The translations under genes were made by a program, and so were the position numbers. This document shows positions 57,173-64,000 of a DNA stretch of 64,000 nt, in pieces. The notes beneath the pieces are model-generated. The model worked only from the letters and a program-made list of their open reading frames with translations. It was not told where the DNA came from and did not search any database. This DNA is from Pseudomonadota bacterium (GTDB taxonomy: Bacteria; Desulfobacterota; Binatia; Binatales; Binataceae): positions 62,001 to 126,000 of the forward strand of contig JAJPIF010000014.1 in the NCBI GenBank assembly GCA_021324885.1, given 5' to 3'. Numbering within the stretch: position 1 is the first letter of the stretch; each line of letters begins with the position of its first letter.

Positions 57173-58306
57173 ATGAAAGTCCTGGTTATCGGCGGGGGCA
57201 TAATCGGCAACGCGGTTGCCTGGCGGCTGGCTCGCGCCGGCATCGAAGTCACAATCGTGGAGCGGGGCAGGGCGGGGCAGGAGTCCTCATGGGCCGCCGC
57301 GGGCATGATTGCGCCGCAAGCGGAGGCCGAAGGACCCGGTCCGTTTCTGCGCTTGTGCGTGCAGGCCAAGCAGACCTTCGAGGCGCTCCTCCCCGAACTC
57401 ATCGCGGAAAGCGGCGTCGATCCCCAATACGACATGGCCAGCGGCGTGCTCTATCTTGCGCTCAACCAGAACGATCGCGCGGAGCTGGCGGCGCGCGCCC
57501 AATGGCAGCGCGAGGCGGGCCTGGAGGTGGAGGAAATCAGCGGCGAGAAGGCGCGCGCGATAAGCCCGATGGTTTCACCCGGTGCGGTCCACGCCCTGTA
57601 CATGCCCAACGAGAACCGGGTTGACAATCGCCAGCTCACCCAGGCCTTTCTCAACGCCGCGCTCAAGGCCGGAGCGCATCTAATCGAGGATAGCTGGGTC
57701 GAAACGATCGAAACGCGAGGCGGCAGATTCGCCGGCCTGCGAATCCAGGGCGGGCGGTTGATCGAAGGCGACGGGGCGGTCAACGCCGCTGGTTCGTGGG
57801 CGAGTCAGATCCGGGGGATGGAAGCGGACAATGTCCGGCTGTATCCGGTGCGCGGTCAAATCGTGTGTTTTCAGGCACGCCCCAACCTGTTTGGCCCTTC
57901 CATATTCTCGCTGCGCGGATATGCCGTGCCGCGCCGCGATGGACGCGTGCTGACCGGCTCGACCCGCGAGATGGCCCGCTACAGCAAGGATGTGACGCTT
58001 GAAGGGATGGAAAGTATCGTGCGCGCGGCAAAGGAGATGTTGCCGTCCCTGGGTGCGCTGCGCTTTCGTGAGGCCTGGGCCGGTCTGCGCCCGGCCACCG
58101 ACGACTTCCTGCCAGTCCTCGGCGCCTCCCCGACCATTGCCGGTCTGTACTATGCGACCGGACATTTTCGCAGCGGAATTCTTCTGGCGGCGCTCACCGG
58201 CAAGCTGATGGCGTCGATAATCACGGGCCGCGAGCCGGAAACCGATATCAGTCCGTTCACGCCAGCCCGCTTCAGCCGGTCCCATCCGAATGCACCGCGG
58301 AGCTAG
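57173..58306 (+). CDS. thiO: Glycine oxidase ThiO/FAD-dependent DAO-family oxidoreductase
   Basis: MKVLVIGGGIIGNAVAWRLARAGIEVTIVERGRAGQESSWAAAGMIAPQAEAEGPGPFLRLC; YYATGHFRSGILLAALTGKLMA. Confidence 0.85.
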   Translation: MKVLVIGGGIIGNAVAWRLARAGIEVTIVERGRAGQESSWAAAGMIAPQAEAEGPGPFLRLCVQAKQTFEALLPELIAESGVDPQYDMASGVLYLALNQNDRAELAARAQWQREAGLEVEEISGEKARAISPMVSPGAVHALYMPNENRVDNRQLTQAFLNAALKAGAHLIEDSWVETIETRGGRFAGLRIQGGRLIEGDGAVNAAGSWASQIRGMEADNVRLYPVRGQIVCFQARPNLFGPSIFSLRGYAVPRRDGRVLTGSTREMARYSKDVTLEGMESIVRAAKEMLPSLGALRFREAWAGLRPATDDFLPVLGASPTIAGLYYATGHFRSGILLAALTGKLMASIITGREPETDISPFTPARFSRSHPNAPRS

Positions 58307-58308
58307 TT

Positions 58309-58659
58309 ATGCGCCTGCTTGCTCTGGTGAAAGATCTGATGTTCCGCTCGAAGATCGACGCAGTATGCGAATCGCTGGGCGTTGAGGTCGCCTATGTCTC
58401 GGCCGTCGAGCTTTTGCCCCCGCGCTGTGCCGAGATCTCACCGCAGGTGGTCGTGGTCGATCTGTCGGAGAGGACCTTTGAGGCCGAAACCACGATGGCC
58501 GAGATACGCAAATGCGCCCCTGGCGCGCGCGTGATCGGATTCGCTTCGCACGTGGATTTAAAATCGCTGGCCGGCGCGCGCCAGGCCGGATTCACCCGCG
58601 TCCTGTCGCGCCAGGAGTTTGCTGCTCAATTGCCCGCGCTGCTGAAATCCGCACCATAG
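58309..58659 (+). CDS. Response-regulator-receiver-like small protein
   Basis: 116 aa alternating beta/alpha pattern with VVVVDLSERTFE and ARVIGFASHVDLKSLAGARQAGFTRVLSRQEF; 2 bp after thiO stop. Confidence 0.55.
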   Translation: MRLLALVKDLMFRSKIDAVCESLGVEVAYVSAVELLPPRCAEISPQVVVVDLSERTFEAETTMAEIRKCAPGARVIGFASHVDLKSLAGARQAGFTRVLSRQEFAAQLPALLKSAP

Positions 58660-58677
58660 GCGGGCTCGGCCGCCCGC

Positions 58678-59475
58678 TCACTCCCAATCGGGCCCCTGGC
58701 CCGGTACGTATGGGTTGCCGGAATGCGCGGTGAAGCCGCCATCCGCTACGATACAGGCGCCGGTGACGAAGGAGGCCTCCTCGGAGGCCAGAAACAGCAT
58801 CACGTTGGCGATTTCAGAGGGCTGCGCGAAGCGGCCGATCGGAATATGGCTGGCGAAGGTTTCCTTGAATCCCCTGGGCCGCGCCAGCGTGCGCATGAAG
58901 CCCGGGGTTTCGGTCGAACCCGGACAGACCGCGTTACAGCGGATACCCTTGCGCGCGTACTCGATCGCGGTGTTGCGCGTCAGCGCGATCACGCCCGCCT
59001 TGACCACCGCATACGCCGCCAGCTTGTAATCGCTGACCAGGCCGGCGGTTGAGGACGTGTTCAGAATCACGCCAGCGCGCTGCCTGACCATGATCGGCAG
59101 CACCAACTTGGTGGCGTAAAAGTAAGCGGTCAGGCTCACGTCCAGCGTGCGCTGCCATTCATCAAGTGCAAGGTCCGCGACGCGCCCGACTCCGGTGTAA
59201 ACCGCGTTGTTGAGCAGCACGTCGATACGTCCGAACCTGTCCGCGGTGGTTTGCACCATCCGTTCGACCTCGGACGGTTTGGCGACGTTGACGGTCACGT
59301 ATTCGGCGCCGCCGCCCGCGGCTTTGATTTCGCTGGCGACGCGGGCGGCGCCGGCCTCGTCGCGATCCGCAATCATGATCGTGGCTCCCTCGCGGGCAAA
59401 GGTTTTGGCGGTGGCTTCGCCGATTCCGGAGCCGCCGCCGGTGATGAGTGCGATTTTTCCTTGAAGACGCATCAT
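58678..59475 (-). CDS. SDR-family oxidoreductase
   Basis: MRLQGKIALITGGGSGIGEATAKTFAREGATIMIADRDEAGA; NNAVYTG; catalytic YAVVK. Confidence 0.93.
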   Translation of the reverse strand: MMRLQGKIALITGGGSGIGEATAKTFAREGATIMIADRDEAGAARVASEIKAAGGGAEYVTVNVAKPSEVERMVQTTADRFGRIDVLLNNAVYTGVGRVADLALDEWQRTLDVSLTAYFYATKLVLPIMVRQRAGVILNTSSTAGLVSDYKLAAYAVVKAGVIALTRNTAIEYARKGIRCNAVCPGSTETPGFMRTLARPRGFKETFASHIPIGRFAQPSEIANVMLFLASEEASFVTGACIVADGGFTAHSGNPYVPGQGPDWE

Positions 59476-59497
59476 GGATTCCTCAATGGTCCGCGAT

Positions 59498-60733
59498 TCA
59501 GATAACGCCGTCGCGCCGCAGCGCGTCGATCTCGGATTGGCTGAGCCCGAGCAGATCGCCATAGATTAGTTGATTGTCCTGGCCCAGGGCGGGAGCGCCG
59601 CGCCAGATCGTTGCCGGCGTCGCCGAGAATTTGGGTACGGCGGCGATTCCTTTGACGGTGCCGGCCTGACCGTCCTGCCATTGGATATGCATCGCGCGCG
59701 CCTGATAATGCGGGTTTTCCGCGCATTCACTGCTGGACATAATCTTCGAGCAGGGTACGCCGATTTCACCCAGTTCGCGCAAGACCTCGTCCGCGGTGCG
59801 CCGCGCCACCCAGTCGCGGAACAGCGCGTCGAATTCCAGGCCCTCGGGCGAGTTGACGTGCCATGCCGCGTGCTGCCATTTCGGCTCCCCGGGATCGAGC
59901 CCGAGCAGTTTGCATAAGCGGCCGTACTGCTCGCGCAAGGCCGCGATCATCAGCCACTGGTCTTTGGCCCGAAACGTATCCAGCGGCTGCGCCCCCGGCG
60001 ACTTGTTGCCGCCGCGCTGCGCGATCGCGCCGCGCTGGAAAAATTCAATCATGGTGGGCCCCAGATGCTTGTGCACGACCTCGTACTTGGCCACATCGAT
60101 CGCCTGGCCCTTGCCGCCGGCGCGCACATGAATCAGCGCCGCCAGCGAAGACCATAACGTGCACAGCGCGGTCATATAGTCGGCGATGTACGGCATCGCG
60201 CGTCCGGGCGGCTGCGGATCGGGAAATCCGACGTTGGCCATCATGCCGCCGAAGGCCTGGGCGATCGAGTCATGATCGCTTCCCTCCACATGATCGGAAT
60301 GGGTGCGGCCCAGGCCCGAAACACGCGCGATTACCAGGCGCGGATTGCGCTTGAGCACGGTCTCGTCGTCCAGGCCGAGTTTGTCCCACAACCCGGGCGG
60401 CGAACTTTCCATCCAGATGTCGGCGCGCTCGAGCAGACGCATCAGCAGTTCCGGGCCGCGCGCCGGATCCAGCGTGACGCAAAACATGTTGCGCCGTTCC
60501 TGGATCCAGTTCGAGCCGACCCAATGTCCCTCGCCAGCCTCCACCTTCATCCCGGAAGTCCGATACGGATCGCCCTGGCGCGGCGGCTCGATCTGGATCA
60601 CCTCGGCGCCGATTTCCGCCGCCAGCGAAGCGGCAAAGGGTTGGGCGATATTGGTTCCGGTCGACACGATTCGAACCCCGCTTAAGGCGCCGAACGCTTG
60701 CGGCACCAGGTTCCTGTCATTCGCCATCGGCAC
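59498..60733 (-). CDS. CaiB/BaiF family (class III) CoA-transferase
   Basis: LSGVRIVSTGTNIAQPFAASLAAEIGAEVIQIEPPRQGDPYRTSGM; VARVSGLGRT; LGEIGVPCSKIMSSSECAENPHYQAR. Confidence 0.9.
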   Translation of the reverse strand: MPMANDRNLVPQAFGALSGVRIVSTGTNIAQPFAASLAAEIGAEVIQIEPPRQGDPYRTSGMKVEAGEGHWVGSNWIQERRNMFCVTLDPARGPELLMRLLERADIWMESSPPGLWDKLGLDDETVLKRNPRLVIARVSGLGRTHSDHVEGSDHDSIAQAFGGMMANVGFPDPQPPGRAMPYIADYMTALCTLWSSLAALIHVRAGGKGQAIDVAKYEVVHKHLGPTMIEFFQRGAIAQRGGNKSPGAQPLDTFRAKDQWLMIAALREQYGRLCKLLGLDPGEPKWQHAAWHVNSPEGLEFDALFRDWVARRTADEVLRELGEIGVPCSKIMSSSECAENPHYQARAMHIQWQDGQAGTVKGIAAVPKFSATPATIWRGAPALGQDNQLIYGDLLGLSQSEIDALRRDGVI

Positions 60734-60922
60734 AGCCTTTCCGTTGAGGTTTTGCCAGCAAACGGACCTAGGCTTTCATATCCTCGCGCTGCGAAGCAAA
60801 GCGCGGCGGCAAATTCCCGCGGGCCTGGTTCATTGCGGCCCTGTGAGCGCTCAAGCTATGGTCTCATATCGGATCGCTCGCCGCGCGATGGCGGGAGCAG
60901 ACGCCGACGGAGGAAACTTGAG

Positions 60923-61321
60923 ATGCGTCTGATGCACACGATGATACGGGTCAACGACCTGGAGGAATCGCTGAAGTTCTACTGCGACAAACTGGGGATG
61001 AAGCTGCTGCGCAAGAATGATTATCCGGGCGGCGAGTTCACCCTGGCGTTCGTCGGCTTCGGCCCGATCCGCGAGACCGCCGTGATCGAGCTGACCTACA
61101 ACTGGGGCAGGCATAAATACGAAATCGGCGACGCCTTTGGCCATCTTGCGATCGGCGTGGACGACGTCTACCGCGTGTGCGAAGAGCTGCGCGCCAAAGG
61201 CGTCAAGGTGGTGCGCGAACCCGGTCCGATGGCGCACGGCAAATCGGTGATCGCTTTCATCGAAGACCCCAACGGTTATCGAATCGAACTGGTCGAGGAC
61301 CGGGTCGGAGGCGACGCCTAG
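60923..61321 (+). CDS. gloA: Lactoylglutathione lyase/VOC family protein
   Basis: MRLMHTMIRVNDLEESLKFYCDKLGMKLLRKNDYPGGEFTLAFVGFG; FGHLAIGVDDVYRVCEEL; FIEDPNGYRIELVE. Confidence 0.9.
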   Translation: MRLMHTMIRVNDLEESLKFYCDKLGMKLLRKNDYPGGEFTLAFVGFGPIRETAVIELTYNWGRHKYEIGDAFGHLAIGVDDVYRVCEELRAKGVKVVREPGPMAHGKSVIAFIEDPNGYRIELVEDRVGGDA

Positions 61322-61323
61322 CC

Positions 61324-62343
61324 ATGAAAGCGATTCTTTACAAAGGGCGCAACCAGCTTGAATTGGGCGAACTGCCCACACCGTCGCCCGCCGCGGGCGA
61401 GGTGCTACTCAAGGTGCACGATTGCGGAATCTGCGGATCCGATCTGCACGCCGTGCAATTCGGGCTGGGACTCAAGCCGGATTGCGTTCTGGGACATGAA
61501 TTCTGCGGCGAAATCGCCGCCGTCGGGCGCGAGGTCCGGGGCTTTGAGACGGGTGAGCGGGTGGCCGTGCTGCCCTTCGCCTCGTGTGGCGAATGCGAGC
61601 ATTGCCGGCGCGGACAGGGTTATCACTGCGCGAAAATGAAAGCGCTCGGATTGGGTCCGCTCCCCGGCGCTTATGCCGAATACGTCGCCTGTTCCGCAGC
61701 CAGTTTGCTCAAGCTTCCCGACCGCCTCAATTCCCGCCAGGGCGCTTTGGTCGAACCGTTGTCAGTGGGCCTGCACGCGGTGAAACGCCCCCATCTGCAG
61801 CCGGGAACTCCCTGCGTGGTGATGGGCGCGGGACCTGTGGGTCTGGCGGTGCTGTTGTGGTGCAAGGCCATGGGCGCTGACCCCGTCGTGGTGTCGGAAA
61901 TCGCGCCCGGACGCCGCGAGCTGGCGCAAAAGCTGGGTGCCAGCGCAGTCGTCAATCCGCGCGAGTACAATCCCGCCGCCAAAGTGCGGGACCTCTGCGG
62001 ACGCCTGCCCCAGGTCATCTTCGAATGCATCGGCGTCAAGTCCACGATGAGCGAGGCGGTCGGACTGGTGGACAAATGCGGACAGGTGGTGGTGGTCGGG
62101 GTCTGCATGGAGCCCGATCAGATCATGCCCCTGCAGTGGATTTTCAAGGAGGTCACCGTCCACTTCGCGCTGGCCTACAGCCGCGCCGATTTCGAAGAAA
62201 CGATTGCGGCGCTGGCGACATCGAAGATCGATGCTGATTCGATGGTTACCGACATCATCGGTCTGGAGCAGGTGCCGGCGACCTTTGCGGCATTGAGCCG
62301 GCCCACCACTCAAGCCAAGGTGCTGATTGAATTTCCGCATTGA
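61324..62343 (+). CDS. Zinc-binding alcohol dehydrogenase family protein (butanediol/sorbitol dehydrogenase-like)
   Basis: HDCGICGSDLHAVQFG; LGHEFCGEIAAVG; CGECEHCRRGQGYHC; GAGPVGLAVLLWCKAMGADPVVVSE. Confidence 0.9.
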   Translation: MKAILYKGRNQLELGELPTPSPAAGEVLLKVHDCGICGSDLHAVQFGLGLKPDCVLGHEFCGEIAAVGREVRGFETGERVAVLPFASCGECEHCRRGQGYHCAKMKALGLGPLPGAYAEYVACSAASLLKLPDRLNSRQGALVEPLSVGLHAVKRPHLQPGTPCVVMGAGPVGLAVLLWCKAMGADPVVVSEIAPGRRELAQKLGASAVVNPREYNPAAKVRDLCGRLPQVIFECIGVKSTMSEAVGLVDKCGQVVVVGVCMEPDQIMPLQWIFKEVTVHFALAYSRADFEETIAALATSKIDADSMVTDIIGLEQVPATFAALSRPTTQAKVLIEFPH

Positions 62344-62491
62344 GTTCGCAGCCGACATGAAAATGTGACCGGCGCGCCTTCCAGCCCGGCTCGACGGCTC
62401 AGGCGGCTTTTCTCCTTAAATCAGCGCCATGGTAGATTGCAGGCGCGCCGGCCTCAGATGAAAGCGGGCGCCGGCGCGGCGCTGACAGCGG

Positions 62492-63598
62492 ATGAACCTG
62501 ATGCGAGGGGATGAGATAAGCGTAGAAGCGGTCAGGACTCGCGAAGCAATGACCGAATTCGCGATGTTCCCGTTCCAGGTCTATGGTGAACGGGACGCGT
62601 GGTGGCCGCCCGATGTCCAGAACGAAATCGACCTGATCGCGGGCCGCGCGCCGATTACCGCTTATCTGGAGCTGATGCCGTTGGTGGCGCGCCGGGCCGG
62701 TAAAATAGCGGCCCGCGTCACCGCAGTGGTCAACTTCAGATACAACCGCCATTGGAACGAACTCATAGGACAGCTCATCCATTTTGAGGCGCTGCCGGGG
62801 CAAACTGAAGTGGCCTGCGCGATGCTCGAGGAGGCTGTGCAGTGGCTGCGCAGCAAAGGCATGAAGGCGGCGCGCAGCGGGTTTGCCGCTTTTTTGGATT
62901 ATCCCTACGCCATCGATCAGTATGGCAGCTTGCCGTCTTTCCTGCTGAGAAACACTCCGGATTTTTATCATACCTGCTTCAAGGAAGCCGGATTCACGAC
63001 TGAAAAGGGGATGAGCGACTTCACCATCCCGCTGACGGGGCCAACGCTCGCCAGTTATCCGGCCATGATCCGCAAAGCCGCCGACCACGGTATCCAGGTC
63101 AAAACCTGGCGCGAGCACGGCTTTTTGGACGCGGTTGATCGGTGGACCGATGTCACCAACTCCGCCTTCGAGCGCCATTGGGGATGGAATCCCATCACCC
63201 GTGAGGAGGTGCGCCCGATGCTCGCGGGATTAGCGCGCACCGAAGTCGGTGACCTGTCGACCATAGCGATCGCTGGTGGCGAAGTGGTCGGATCGGTGTT
63301 CGCGGTTCCGGATTTCAGCGGCCGATTGGCCCGGCTGCGTCAGGGGCTGCGTTTGGATCCGCAGCGCGGCGGCGGCACGCGGGGAGCATTGATAAATATC
63401 GGCGTGCTGGAGCCATGGCGCGGAAAATCCGTCAATCTGGCCATGGCGGCGCTTTCATTCAGCACGATGGCGCAACGCCGGATGAAATACGCCGGTTACA
63501 CCCTCGTGCTCGACGACAATTATCCCTCCCGACGCACCGCACAAAAGCTGGGTGGGACGGTGACCGGTAATTTTGTTGTCTACCGGCGCGACTTTTAG
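62492..63598 (+). CDS. GNAT-like acetyltransferase-fold protein
   Basis: C-terminal TRGALINIGVLEPWRGKSVNLAMAALSFSTMAQRRMKYAGYTLVLDDNYPSRRTAQKLGGTVTGNFVVYRRDF; N-terminal FPFQVYGERDAWWPP. Confidence 0.65.
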   Translation: MNLMRGDEISVEAVRTREAMTEFAMFPFQVYGERDAWWPPDVQNEIDLIAGRAPITAYLELMPLVARRAGKIAARVTAVVNFRYNRHWNELIGQLIHFEALPGQTEVACAMLEEAVQWLRSKGMKAARSGFAAFLDYPYAIDQYGSLPSFLLRNTPDFYHTCFKEAGFTTEKGMSDFTIPLTGPTLASYPAMIRKAADHGIQVKTWREHGFLDAVDRWTDVTNSAFERHWGWNPITREEVRPMLAGLARTEVGDLSTIAIAGGEVVGSVFAVPDFSGRLARLRQGLRLDPQRGGGTRGALINIGVLEPWRGKSVNLAMAALSFSTMAQRRMKYAGYTLVLDDNYPSRRTAQKLGGTVTGNFVVYRRDF

Positions 63599-63703
63599 GC
63601 CCGCCTCCCGATTTTGTGCTCAGCCCGTGCGGATCGAACCGGATTTGCGGTGTAAGATCGATGGCGTGGCAGGCTTTGTGGATGGCCCGGCTTGAGAGCC
63701 GGT

Positions 63704-63734
63704 TTGAGCGGTGGTATTTTTGACCGGTTATACT
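63704..63734 (+). promoter_or_regulatory. Putative promoter of rpsF
   Basis: TTGAGC (63704-63709), 19-bp spacer, TATACT (63729-63734), about 50 bp before rpsF. Confidence 0.3.
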
Positions 63735-63786
63735 CCTTGCTCCTGCCGTGTTCAGGGGCTCGAAGTTCGATCCATAAGGAGGATTT

Positions 63787-64000
63787 GTGCGGCGTTACGA
63801 AACAGTTTTCATCCTGCGCCCCGATCTCGGGGAAGCCCAGATAAAACAGTGCGTCAAACGCGTTGAAGATATTGTCGGCAACGGCGGCGGCGACCTGATC
63901 GAAACCGACGAATGGGGAATTCGCGACCTTGCCTATCGGATCAGGCGCGAGCGTCGCGGCTACTATGTCCGCCTCGATTACGTCGCGCCCGGCGCGGTCA
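63787..64000 (+). CDS. rpsF: 30S ribosomal protein S6 (partial, runs off window; GTG start)
   Basis: Translated by hand: VRRYETVFILRPDLGEAQIKQCVKRVEDIVGNGGGDLIETDEWGIRDLAYRIRRERRGYYVRLDYVAPGAV; AAGGAGG upstream. Confidence 0.95.
   Translation, partial: MRRYETVFILRPDLGEAQIKQCVKRVEDIVGNGGGDLIETDEWGIRDLAYRIRRERRGYYVRLDYVAPGAV

Noticed and set aside
1-64000. CRISPR arrays, integrases, transposases, prophage, toxin-antitoxin or known defence systems
   Set aside because: None recognised: no spaced direct-repeat array seen and no ORF with corresponding motifs.

Overview
This is a high-GC bacterial chromosomal window, densely packed and mostly housekeeping or metabolic. It holds about 57 supportable protein-coding genes, one tRNA-Asn(GTT), and a partial rpsF at the right edge. 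I saw no transposase, integrase, phage structural gene, CRISPR array or recognisable defence system. Main blocks: nrdR; a rpmF-plsX-fabD-acpP lipid locus; nth-glpD; glycerate 2-kinase and ggt; a hopanoid side-chain locus (GT83-like transferase, HpnL-like membrane protein, HpnJ radical SAM, HpnI glycosyltransferase); several MFS and CPA2 transporters; glyA; uppP; thiO. The most interesting part is about 34.1-41.6 kb. There a GlcD/GlcF-like FAD/Fe-S fusion and an MDR enoyl reductase lie divergent to MaoC / acyl-CoA dehydrogenase / MaoC / malyl-CoA-lyase-like genes. The reductase has motifs that, from memory, resemble crotonyl-CoA carboxylase/reductase. Together this looks like an ethylmalonyl-CoA-type (or itaconate/citramalyl-CoA-type) module ending in glyoxylate chemistry. 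All product calls come from reading motifs by eye; no database search was run. Several starts were moved inward from the supplied ORF track. Taxonomy is not established.
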